Below, piece after piece: positions 16,360 through 23,305 of a stretch of DNA of 23,380 bases. Source of the stretch: Peptoclostridium sp965368085 (GTDB lineage Bacteria; Bacillota; Clostridia; Peptostreptococcales; Peptostreptococcaceae); contig CBDULP010000033.1 of assembly GCA_965368085.1 (NCBI GenBank), forward strand, positions 1 to 23,380, given 5' to 3'. The position numbers were made by a program, and so were the translations under genes. Numbering within the stretch: the first letter of the stretch is position 1; every line of letters begins with the position of its first letter. The notes under the pieces were generated by a model, which saw nothing but the letters and a program-made list of their open reading frames with translations, was not told the origin of the DNA and did no database searches.

Positions 16360-16854
16360 TTAAATCATATCCGCCAGATTTTCAGATTCCTCTTCATTCA
16401 AAAGCCTGTTGCTGTCAAGCAGCAGCACCACATCTTCCTCCACCTTGCCTATACCGTTTATATATCTGTCTCTTTCACTGTACAGCCTTGGCGGCTGGAC
16501 AATATTTTCCCTGGTTATTGAAATCACCTCTGAGACACTGTCTATTATAAGCCCCATAGGAACATCGTTAATGTCAATGACTATGACGCAGGTTCTGTCG
16601 TTGTATTCCCGGCTTTCCTTGTTGAACCTAAGCCTGACATCCATAACCGGTATTATCTTGCCTCGAAGGTTTATTATTCCCATTATATATTCGGGCATTT
16701 CTGGAACCTGGGTGATTGGCTGAAGACCTATTATCTCTGTGACATGCCTTATTTCTATTCCGTAGCTTTCACTTTCCAGGCTGAATATCAAGAATTTGTT
16801 CTTTTGAGTGTCCTCCTCCCTTTCCAAGACTTCATTTTCAATAACTTCAGACAT
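16360..16854 (-). CDS. cheW: Chemotaxis coupling protein CheW
   Basis: A 164-residue single-domain coupling protein linking receptors to CheA. The SH3-like pair of subdomains shows in KFLIFSLESESYGIEI (about 20-35), PEYIMGIINLRGKIIPVMDVR (split, about 54-74) and VPMGLIIDSVSEVI (about 98-111). Start ATG 16854 is preceded by AGGGGTGG about 4-5 bases upstream; the 19-codon extension has no ribosome site and overlaps the intergenic spacer. Sixty bases separate it from the cheA stop and 14 bases from the receptor start. A short acidic N-terminal (about 1-18) and acidic C-terminal tail (NEEESENLADMI) flank the domain. Confidence 0.95.
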   Translation of the reverse strand: MSEVIENEVLEREEDTQKNKFLIFSLESESYGIEIRHVTEIIGLQPITQVPEMPEYIMGIINLRGKIIPVMDVRLRFNKESREYNDRTCVIVIDINDVPMGLIIDSVSEVISITRENIVQPPRLYSERDRYINGIGKVEEDVVLLLDSNRLLNEEESENLADMI

Positions 16855-16914
16855 TATTCCACCCCTTCCCCAAATTCCAAACTGTCCATGGTTTACATTT
16901 TTTGCATACACTAT

Positions 16915-19020
16915 TTATGTGATACTTCGTGCAAGCTCTTCCAGGTTGAGTATTAAGCTTATGCTGCCATCTCCCAGCAAAGTGCAGCCTGCTATTCCCT
17001 TTATCTTTTTGTTTCTCTTTATATATACAGGCAGACCCTTTACAACAACCTGCTGCTGTCCCATAAGCTCGTCCGCAAATACGCATATGAATCTGCCCCG
17101 CTGCTCCACCATAACCATTATTCCCTCTGTAAGCTTTGTCACTTGTGTTTCAACTCCATAAATTTCGTGCAACCTGACTATAGGATAGCAGTTCCCTCTT
17201 ACCATTATCATTTCATTGCCAATTGGGTCCCTTATGAGATCCCCTTCATCCGCCCTGAAAGACTCCCTTATCGCAGTAACCGGTATTGTATATCTTGAAC
17301 AGCCTACCCTTATGTTCATTCCATCTATTATGGCAAGAGTAAGCGGTATTTTCATTACAACAGAAGAACCCTTTCCTTTTGTGCTGTCAACTAATATAGA
17401 ACCTCCTACAGCTTCTATGTTTTTAGTTACAACATCCATGCCTACTCCTCTTCCCGAAAACTGGCTTACATTTTCCTTGGTTGAAAAACCTGGCATGAAT
17501 ATTAGATTGTAAATTTCCGTATCGCTCATCTCTGATTCAGGTTTTTGAAGCAAATTCTTCTCCCCGGCCTTTTTTAGTATCTTGTCCTTGTCCAAACCCT
17601 TGCCGTCATCTTTAACGGCTATTACAACATCGCTTCCCTCATTTCTGGCTTCAAGAGTGACAGTTCCCGTTTGTGGCTTGTCCATATCTATTCTTTCCTG
17701 GCCGCTTTCAATTCCATGGTCCATTGAATTTCTTATAAGGTGCATAAGCGGGTCTGATATGTGTTCAATTATATTTTTGTCAACCTCCGTATCCTCTCCT
17801 ATAACCTCCAGATGTGCATCCTTGGACAGCTTTTTGCACATGTCCCTTAAAATCCTGCTCATCTTGAAGAAAGTATTTGAAAGCGGAACCATTCTCATTG
17901 ACATGACTACGTCCTGCAGTTCACTCGTTATTTTATTCAAATGCCTTGATGCTTTTTCAAAGCCCTCTGATTCAAGAGCTTTCACATCCGGATTCTGGGT
18001 AACCATAGCTTCAGCTACAACCATTTCCCCCACAAGATCCATAAGTTGATCCAGTTTTGATACATTCACACTTATAAATTTTTGATTCTGCGAAGAGTTT
18101 ATTTCTTTTTTAGCTTTTATTTCCTCTTTCTTCTGTTTTTCGCCGATATCCATTTTCACATTTTCGCACTTTTCATCCGCTTTAACCTTGACAGGTTCTT
18201 CAGCTGTCTTAATCATTTCAAATTCTTCCGCATTTTCAACATTTGAAATCTGGAGCTCTTTCAAGAACGCTACCTGCTCAAAAAAATCATGTACTTCATC
18301 ATATGATATGTCTGTCTTTAGAAATAATTCAAAGCCTTCTTTTTTTATCTGTTCCTCGCTCGTTTCGCTGTCTATTATATCCTTTGGAAAATGCAATATT
18401 TCATCCGCCATATCCTTAAGATTGTGTACTATCGTATATGCCCTTACATTTTCCATCTGACAGCCATCTTCAAAAAACACCTTCACTCTGTAACAATTTT
18501 TGCATCTGCCTTCAGAGTCCATCTCCTTATTCTTCTGAACAGATGCCTCCATATCCTGGGATTCAACAGTTTCATATTGTTTATATTCAGGCTTGACCTC
18601 CCCTTCGCCGCTTCCTTTAAGATATTCCAAAAAACTTCGTATCGTTCCAATAAGCTCTTTGGGATATTCATCGGAGCCATCCCCCGATTTTATCTTTTCA
18701 ATCTCGACTTTTATAAAATCAATGCTTTCAAATACTATATCCGATAAAGCCGAGCAGTCTACATCGTCCGGCTTTTTCTCCCTCAAGAGAAAAAACAGAT
18801 CTTCAACAGAATGAGCCAGTGATGAAATATTGTCAAAAGACATCATTGCAGATGACCCCTTTATGGTATGCATGAACCTGAATATTTCATTTATCGCATC
18901 TGCCGTATATTCATTGCGCTGCTCACTGTCCATTATCGCCTGTTCAAGCTGCTCTAGTATCTGTGTGGCTTCAAATATATAAATGTCCAGCATCGATTCT
19001 TTTGAATATTCTTCCGACAA
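16915..19020 (-). CDS. cheA: Chemotaxis histidine kinase CheA
   Basis: A 701-residue kinase with all five CheA domains. P1 has the phospho-histidine in MHTIKGSS (His51). P2, about 174-258, starts with the unusual RCKNCYRVKVFFEDGC (Cys173, Cys176, Cys187). A charged linker leads to the dimerisation helices (about 315-380, KLDQLMDLVGEMV). The ATPase domain (about 420-560) shows the N box LIRNSMDHGIES, DDGKGLD, FMPGFSTK and SGRGVGMDVV. The CheW-like P5 domain fills about 565-700. The start is TTG: AAGGGGG is 8 bases upstream, and the first in-frame ATG, at residue 10, would trim the P1 helix. It is the first gene of the operon. Partner CheY is not in this window; CheB and CheV are the visible acceptors. 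Confidence 0.96.
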   Translation of the reverse strand: MSEEYSKESMLDIYIFEATQILEQLEQAIMDSEQRNEYTADAINEIFRFMHTIKGSSAMMSFDNISSLAHSVEDLFFLLREKKPDDVDCSALSDIVFESIDFIKVEIEKIKSGDGSDEYPKELIGTIRSFLEYLKGSGEGEVKPEYKQYETVESQDMEASVQKNKEMDSEGRCKNCYRVKVFFEDGCQMENVRAYTIVHNLKDMADEILHFPKDIIDSETSEEQIKKEGFELFLKTDISYDEVHDFFEQVAFLKELQISNVENAEEFEMIKTAEEPVKVKADEKCENVKMDIGEKQKKEEIKAKKEINSSQNQKFISVNVSKLDQLMDLVGEMVVAEAMVTQNPDVKALESEGFEKASRHLNKITSELQDVVMSMRMVPLSNTFFKMSRILRDMCKKLSKDAHLEVIGEDTEVDKNIIEHISDPLMHLIRNSMDHGIESGQERIDMDKPQTGTVTLEARNEGSDVVIAVKDDGKGLDKDKILKKAGEKNLLQKPESEMSDTEIYNLIFMPGFSTKENVSQFSGRGVGMDVVTKNIEAVGGSILVDSTKGKGSSVVMKIPLTLAIIDGMNIRVGCSRYTIPVTAIRESFRADEGDLIRDPIGNEMIMVRGNCYPIVRLHEIYGVETQVTKLTEGIMVMVEQRGRFICVFADELMGQQQVVVKGLPVYIKRNKKIKGIAGCTLLGDGSISLILNLEELARSIT

Positions 19021-19051
19021 TTCCAGACCCCCTTCGACATTATTCGATATT

Positions 19052-19067
19052 AGTTTATATCTAAACT
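19052..19067. repeat. Inverted repeat upstream of cheA
   Basis: AGTTTA-TATC-TAAACT is a 6-base-pair inverted repeat between the candidate cheA promoter and the start codon. It could be an operator or a leader hairpin. It shares the TATC centre with the repeat upstream of the GGDEF gene, but this may be chance in AT-rich DNA. Confidence 0.3.
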
Positions 19068-19084
19068 ATCTTTTAACTATTTTT

Positions 19085-19114
19085 TTTATACCCTTAGTCC
19101 TTTGAGGTATTCAA
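19085..19114 (-). promoter_or_regulatory. cheA: Candidate promoter of the che operon
   Basis: On the minus strand TTGAAT (19109-19114), 18 bases, TATAAA (19085-19090), about 65 bases before the TTG start. It looks like a sigma-A promoter. I found no good sigma-D (flagellar) promoter here. Confidence 0.5.
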
Positions 19115-19132
19115 AATTTATTTTTTAAAACA

Positions 19133-19179
19133 TTTAAAAAACAGCCTGATTTGGCGCAGAGCGCTAAATCAGCCTGTTT
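19133..19179 (-). terminator. Terminator after the DUF2325 gene
   Basis: AAACAG-C-CTGATTTGGCGC (19139-19157) pairs with GCGCTAAATCAG-C-CTGTTT (19161-19179) around an AGA loop: an 18-base-pair stem with one C-C mismatch and one G-T wobble. The minus strand exits in at least six T residues. It separates the DUF2325 gene from the che operon. Confidence 0.9.
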
Positions 19180-19211
19180 ACATAGTAGTATATATTTATT
19201 GTCTTAACATT

Positions 19212-19502
19212 TTATTGAATGCTAGTGTTGAAATTTTCAATAACGCTCTTAAATCCTGATTTACTGCTATTTTGACATCGAAGCACAGGTATGTTTTTTT
19301 TCTTGGCCTCACTTTGCACCGTAGTCGCTATTTTGTGTGAAACAGTGTCTACAAGAATGACTATGGCATCGCTTCTTCCCACAGATTTTTTTATTTTGTT
19401 TCTGCCATATGTATGCACCCTGGCCTTCATCCCAAGTTTTTTGGCTTCTTCAACATATATCCGCTCCATCCTGTCATGCCCTCCATATACTACAATACTC
19501 AT
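19212..19502 (-). CDS. DUF2325 family protein, probably Fur-controlled
   Basis: A 96-residue protein matching DUF2325. It begins with a strand-loop MSIVVYGGHDRMERIYVEEAKK (split), followed by RSDAIVILVDTVSHKIATTV (about 43-62) and a cysteine in IPVLRCQNSSKS near the end. The alternating strands and helices suggest a small Rossmann-like fold. Biochemical function is unknown. ATG 19502 has GGAGGG 6 bases upstream; the 20-codon extension to 19562 lacks one. It is a single-gene unit with its own promoter and strong terminator. Two sites resembling Fur boxes bracket that promoter, so iron-dependent repression is likely, which suggests a role in iron or metal physiology. That role is inference. Confidence 0.88.
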   Translation of the reverse strand: MSIVVYGGHDRMERIYVEEAKKLGMKARVHTYGRNKIKKSVGRSDAIVILVDTVSHKIATTVQSEAKKKNIPVLRCQNSSKSGFKSVIENFNTSIQ

Positions 19503-19602
19503 GCCATTCCCTCCGTTTTCGTATTTTCGCTCACGTATAAAAAATAGTTTGAATATATCCATAAATCCTCTATCTATTTCCCCAAGAGCCCATCTTCTTT
19601 AT

Positions 19603-19621
19603 GATAGTGATTGTCATTTTC
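19603..19621. promoter_or_regulatory. Fur-box-like site downstream of the DUF2325 promoter
   Basis: GATAGTGATTGTCATTTTC matches the classical 19-base Fur box GATAATGATAATCATTATC at 15 of 19 positions by my count. It lies 12-30 bases downstream of the -10 box, over the start of the transcript, a repressing position. Confidence 0.65.
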
Positions 19622-19632
19622 ACTTTGCATAT

Positions 19633-19661
19633 ATTCTACATTCAATACAATCACATGTCAA
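19633..19661 (-). promoter_or_regulatory. Sigma-A promoter of the DUF2325 gene
   Basis: A perfect TTGACA (19656-19661), 17 bases, and TAGAAT (19633-19638) on the minus strand, about 130 bases before the start codon. Confidence 0.72.
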
Positions 19662-19666
19662 CAGTT

Positions 19667-19687
19667 AATTGAGATTCATTCTCAATT
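19667..19687. promoter_or_regulatory. Fur-box-like inverted repeat upstream of the DUF2325 promoter
   Basis: AATTGAGA (19667-19674), TTCAT, TCTCAATT (19680-19687) is a perfect 8-base inverted repeat. Its core TGAGATTCATTCTCA (19670-19684) fits the 7-1-7 Fur model TGATAATNATTATCA at 12 of 14 positions. It ends 5 bases upstream of the -35 box. Confidence 0.6.
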
Positions 19688-19751
19688 ATTCGAGTGCTTT
19701 TTACAGTGTGCTTTTAATTACATTTTTAATTTTCATTCAATTAGGGTATAA

Positions 19752-20039
19752 ATCCAGTTAAAGACATATGCATTGGACGATTGCATATGCTGTGAAATAA
19801 GCGACACAGGGCCTGGAATTCCTAATGAATTCATCAATAAAATTTTCGAGCCATTTTTTACTACAAAGGACATAGACGAAGGCTCCGGACTTGGCCTTAG
19901 CATCACATATGACATAATAGTAAACAAACATAACTGAAAAATCGATGCAATCAGAACTCCAAATGAGCTCACTACATTTAGAATAAGCTTTTCCCTTCAA
20001 AATTGCTTTTACGGTCATTCTATCTACCGTAACAAATAG
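19752..20039 (+). pseudogene. C-terminal remnant of a sensor histidine kinase
   Basis: Read on the plus strand in one frame, this stretch encodes the end of a histidine-kinase ATPase domain: the G1 box ISDTGPGIPNEF, the F box KIFEPFFTTKD, the G2 box GSGLGLSITYDIIVNKHN, then KIDAIRTPNELTTFRISFSLQ split by a stop. An in-frame TAA (19749-19751) marks the upstream limit and a TGA (19935-19937) interrupts the frame where the family normally has glycine (KHNGKI), so a single base change from GGA explains it. The rest of the kinase (sensor, phospho-histidine helix, N box) is missing. About 95 codons survive, ending at TAG 20037-20039. It is the only protein-coding trace on the plus strand. Confidence 0.88.
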
Positions 20040-20096
20040 AGTGACATAATAAAAAAAAGCCGGAGAATCTCGGCTTTTTTATTATGTCACTCTATT
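20035..20096. terminator. Long palindromic bidirectional terminator
   Basis: AATAGAGTGACATAAT (20035-20050) and ATTATGTCACTCTATT (20081-20096) are perfect 16-base inverted arms. Inside them are runs of eight A and six T and a GCCG/CGGC stem (20059-20062, 20071-20074). Both strands therefore exit the GC stem into T runs. It lies between the convergent fumarase alpha gene and the kinase remnant, whose stop codon is inside the left arm. The arms are longer than a terminator needs. Confidence 0.85.
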
Positions 20097-20102
20097 GTAT
20101 TT

Positions 20103-20945
20103 TTATATCGTTATCTCCTCATGCCTCGCAACATGGCAGTTTATATTCACTGCAACAGGCAGTCCTGCTATATGCGTAGGATATGTTTCAACATTCACCG
20201 CAAGAGCCGTTGTATTTCCTCCAAGCCCCTGGGGGCCTATTCCAAGCTCGTTTATCCTCTTTAAAAGTTCTTCCTCTATATCCCTTATGTGCTGTTTCTC
20301 GCTGTTTTTTCCTATTTCCCTTGTAAGTGCCTTTTTTGCAATCTGCGCAGCCTTATCTATAGTTCCGCCTATTCCAACTCCGACTACAACCGGCGGGCAT
20401 GGATTCGGACCTGCAATGGAAACCGTCTCCACAACAAAGTCTATTACTCCACTCACGCCGTCTGAAGGCTTGAGCATTTTAGTCCTCGACATGTTTTCGC
20501 TACCAAAACCCTTTGGCGCAAAAACTATTTTTACACTTTCGCCCGGCACTATGTCCGTGTATATGACAGCGGGGGTATTGTCTCCTGTGTTTTCCCTTAT
20601 AAGAGGGTCTGAAACCACAGACTTTCTAAGATATCCTTCTTCGTACCCCTGCCTTACGCCTTCATTAACCGCATCCACAATGCCGCCGCCAGTGAAGTGC
20701 ACATCCTGTCCGACCTCCATGAATATCACTGCCATTCCGGTATCCTGGCACAGGGGAGTCTGCTCCGTCTTTGCTATATCGACATTTTGAAGCATTATTC
20801 CAAGAATGTCCCTTCCGGTAGGTGAACTTTCATTTTCCATTCTTTCATTTATGCACTTTACCACGTCTTCGCCAAGGTTTATGTTGGCGCTTATGCACAT
20901 TTTTTTTATCGCCTCAGTTATAAGCTTTACATTTATCTCTCTCAA
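20103..20945 (-). CDS. Class I fumarate hydratase, alpha (Fe-S) subunit
   Basis: A 280-residue subunit of the oxygen-sensitive [4Fe-4S] fumarase. Three likely cluster cysteines are visible: Cys66 in TPLCQDTG, Cys183 in AGPNPCPP and Cys270 in NINCHVARH. GVGIGGTIDKAA (about 189-200) and GLGGNTTALAV (about 240-250) are further family marks. I place the start at TTG 20943-20945: GGAGG lies 8 bases upstream, the protein then begins MREINVKLITEA and has the typical 280-residue length. An ATG at 20960 has only a weak site. It has its own promoter and a terminator, and is about 10.9 kb from the beta subunit on the same strand. Together they hydrate fumarate to malate; a tartrate dehydratase role is less likely but not excluded. 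Confidence 0.93.
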   Translation of the reverse strand: MREINVKLITEAIKKMCISANINLGEDVVKCINERMENESSPTGRDILGIMLQNVDIAKTEQTPLCQDTGMAVIFMEVGQDVHFTGGGIVDAVNEGVRQGYEEGYLRKSVVSDPLIRENTGDNTPAVIYTDIVPGESVKIVFAPKGFGSENMSRTKMLKPSDGVSGVIDFVVETVSIAGPNPCPPVVVGVGIGGTIDKAAQIAKKALTREIGKNSEKQHIRDIEEELLKRINELGIGPQGLGGNTTALAVNVETYPTHIAGLPVAVNINCHVARHEEITI

Positions 20946-21018
20946 GGCCCCATCCTCCATACTTATTCCATATTTTTTCAAATAAAGTTCTACTTGTCAC
21001 GAAGTATTCCTCAAGAGT

Positions 21019-21047
21019 ATTATATTTTATTTTCTTTTTTTTGTGAA
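21019..21047 (-). promoter_or_regulatory. Promoter of the fumarase alpha gene
   Basis: TTCACA (21042-21047), 17 bases of mostly A, then a perfect TATAAT (21019-21024) on the minus strand, about 75 bases before the TTG start. It begins just after the flippase stop codon at 21061. Confidence 0.68.
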
Positions 21048-21060
21048 CCCAAATCCGCAT

Positions 21061-22347
21061 TTAACCTGTTGCATTTTCATCCATACCATTTTCCCTTTTG
21101 GTCTTCGTGTAATAGTATGTCGAAAGGGCAAAGCCAACAGATATCGATATGAAAGTTGCCATGGCAGCGCCCCTTCCCTGGTATACAGGTATGAGCACAT
21201 AGTTCATTCCTATGTTTGCCAACGTGCTTACTATGTTTAGAAATAGCACCTTCGACTGTTTTTCGTTTGCCACAAGATAAGTTCCAAGATAGTAATTCAC
21301 AAAAAGCATAGGCATGGCAAAGCCGAATATCTGGAGTATGTGGTATGCAGGGAGGTACTCTTTTCCAAACAGGAGTAATATCCCCCATTTTGCAAATATT
21401 AATATTCCCGCCGCTACCACTAACCCTCCTGCAAAATTCATTTTGAGCACATAAAAGCTCTTTTGCTCATCAAGGGACTTGTTGCTTAATTTCGGGAGGA
21501 GCACGGTTGTCATTATTGACGGGAATATAAGAAGGTTTGTGAGTATCCTCTTGGACGCACTGTAATATCCGGTTTCAACATCTCCCATGAAAGCATTTAT
21601 CATCATAACGTCTATTTGCATGGCAAGCAGGGTTATTATTGAGTTTACAAAAAGAGGAGAGCTCCTTTTCACAAGTTCCAAAACTTCATGAGCCTTTACA
21701 TTCACATATTTAATGGTGTATCTTCTTTTGGCCTTATTCATGCTCAGTGCAAACGTCAGTCCACGGCTTACAAGATATGCTCCGGCTACAAGCTCAAGCC
21801 TTGTCCCCTTTGGTCCGAACACTACAAACGCAATTGTAACCACAAGCAGAAGCAAATAATCCAAAACGTCATATAGCGCCATGTAATGCATCTCTTCGCT
21901 TGACTGGAAGCATATTTTGGGAACCTTTAGGAAATTTTGCATCAAAAATGCAACCCACAGTATTAACGCCGCTACCTCAATGTCCACAATTTCCAGTACT
22001 CCCATCAATATAAGCACAATGCTCATTATAACTGTCATAAAAAGCCGGGAAGTGACATTCATAGATATATATTTGTTCATGCTAGCGGAGTCCTTGGATA
22101 TTTGAACTACAGAAAAAATATCAGTCCCAAGGTCAAGAAATATAGCCAGTATGCTCATAAGCGCCGTATAATATCCAAACCTTCCGTAAAGCTCCACACC
22201 AAGATATCTGGCTATTATGGTGGTTGCAATCAGTCCAAAAGCTATATTCACAAAATGGGCCGCAGTTATGAAAAAACTGTTTCTGGCCACTTTGCTCTCT
22301 TTAATTCTTTTTACATCCAGCTTTTTTGCAATTTCATCCCTGCGCAT
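21061..22347 (-). CDS. Polysaccharide flippase (Wzx/MOP superfamily)
   Basis: A 428-residue integral membrane protein with about twelve hydrophobic segments. The first, after a basic N-terminal 30 residues, reads NSFFITAAHFVNIAFGLIATTIIARYLGVELYG (split), the usual start of O-antigen or teichoic-type flippases, and a later loop has YLPAYHILQIFGFAMP. Such proteins flip lipid-linked glycans across the membrane. ATG 22347 is chosen, with GGGGGTG 6 bases upstream; the longer frame starts at a TTG without a site. It lies 76 bases downstream of a glycosyltransferase gene, and a hairpin lies in that spacer. No terminator is visible after it, so it may read into fumarase alpha. The exact substrate is unknown. 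Confidence 0.9.
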   Translation of the reverse strand: MRRDEIAKKLDVKRIKESKVARNSFFITAAHFVNIAFGLIATTIIARYLGVELYGRFGYYTALMSILAIFLDLGTDIFSVVQISKDSASMNKYISMNVTSRLFMTVIMSIVLILMGVLEIVDIEVAALILWVAFLMQNFLKVPKICFQSSEEMHYMALYDVLDYLLLLVVTIAFVVFGPKGTRLELVAGAYLVSRGLTFALSMNKAKRRYTIKYVNVKAHEVLELVKRSSPLFVNSIITLLAMQIDVMMINAFMGDVETGYYSASKRILTNLLIFPSIMTTVLLPKLSNKSLDEQKSFYVLKMNFAGGLVVAAGILIFAKWGILLLFGKEYLPAYHILQIFGFAMPMLFVNYYLGTYLVANEKQSKVLFLNIVSTLANIGMNYVLIPVYQGRGAAMATFISISVGFALSTYYYTKTKRENGMDENATG

Positions 22348-22380
22348 ATTTCTCACCCCCGCCAAAATCCATATAATACA

Positions 22381-22409
22381 AATGCTGCAGTACTAATGTC
22401 TGCAGCATT
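22381..22409. repeat. Hairpin between glycosyltransferase and flippase genes
   Basis: AATGCTGCAG (22381-22390) and CTGCAGCATT (22400-22409) form a perfect 10-base-pair stem with a 9-base loop. The arms share ATGCTGCAG with the cheR-cheB palindromes. On the minus strand the exit is TGTATTATATGG, a poor T run, so it may be a weak terminator or a processing hairpin. Confidence 0.65.
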
Positions 22410-22423
22410 ATAATACTGGTTCA

Positions 22424-23287
22424 TCATTCATTTTCCTTGAGGCTTTGAAGCCTTTTCACCTCTGCCTCGTCTTTTGTCTCCTTTTCCTCCTTGAGATACT
22501 CTGCATTTTGCTCTCTGTAATGTATGGCCGTCACTTCATCTAAAAACCCTATCCTGGCTCCAAGCATGTTGAGCCTGTTGAAAAATTCCCCGTCGTAAGG
22601 CATCTGGTATTTCCAGCAGTCCCTTGAATATCTCAAAAATGCAAGCCTCTTGTTGTACATGACGGATGCGTGCGAAACCCTCCCCCACTCGAATATTCCA
22701 TCTCCAACTGTGTCCCAAACGTCCTCTTCCAGCTCTCTTTTAACCTTCGAATACACGACCTCGTAATTGTTTTCCATTGCAAAATTCACAAGCTTTTCAA
22801 GATGGTCCGGATGCCATTCGTCATCGTCATCAGTAGTAGCTATCCAGTCTCCAACGCAAAGGTCCAGAGCCTGAGTCAGTGCAGTATACCCCGGAACAAA
22901 CCATCTTTTTTCACTGTCCATGAAGTGCTCCTTGGGATATGCCTGGGAATTGTAATACTTTATCCTCGGGTCGCCTATGCCCTTTACAAGTTCTTCCGTA
23001 TTGTCGCTGCAGTGGTCTGCCACTACCACAACTTCGAAATTCTGGTATGTCTGCCTAAGTATTCCCTTTAATGTCCTGTTCACTAGTATGTCAGCCCTAT
23101 TATATGTGGGTATCCTTATCGATATCAAAGGGTTTTCCTTCTTTATGGGATATATGTCCCTGTTTTCCTGAATCCTTTGCCTATCGAACCTGTTTTTCAA
23201 ATAGTAGAGTGAAAAAAATCTATATATTCCCCTTTTTGTATCCTCTCTTATAAGATTTACTCTTCTTTTTATCTTTTTAGCAAGCAT
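22424..23287 (-). CDS. Family 2 glycosyltransferase
   Basis: A 287-residue enzyme with the GT-A fold. After a basic N-terminal 50 residues comes PLISIRIPTYNRADIL (about 53-68), then FEVVVVADHCSDNTEE (about 84-99), and the metal and nucleotide-sugar site DDDDEW (about 153-158). It should transfer a sugar to a surface polysaccharide precursor at the cytoplasmic membrane. ATG 23287 is chosen because GGAGGG is 6 bases upstream; an in-frame ATG two codons earlier abuts the site. The C-terminal 25 residues are rich in charged residues (EEKETKDEAEVKR). It follows the partial gene at the right edge by 18 bases, so these are one operon. The donor sugar is unknown. Confidence 0.91.
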   Translation of the reverse strand: MLAKKIKRRVNLIREDTKRGIYRFFSLYYLKNRFDRQRIQENRDIYPIKKENPLISIRIPTYNRADILVNRTLKGILRQTYQNFEVVVVADHCSDNTEELVKGIGDPRIKYYNSQAYPKEHFMDSEKRWFVPGYTALTQALDLCVGDWIATTDDDDEWHPDHLEKLVNFAMENNYEVVYSKVKRELEEDVWDTVGDGIFEWGRVSHASVMYNKRLAFLRYSRDCWKYQMPYDGEFFNRLNMLGARIGFLDEVTAIHYREQNAEYLKEEKETKDEAEVKRLQSLKENE

Positions 23288-23305
23288 AATCATCCCTCCT
23301 TTTAC

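Noticed and set aside
19935..19937. TGA in the kinase remnant as a selenocysteine codon
   Set aside because: The position is a glycine in the family, the rest of the kinase is missing, and no selenocysteine role is known there. A nonsense change is simpler.
19733..20018. Two minus-strand frames of 79 and 86 codons
   Set aside because: They are complements of the histidine-kinase remnant, whose plus-strand translation has clear kinase motifs.
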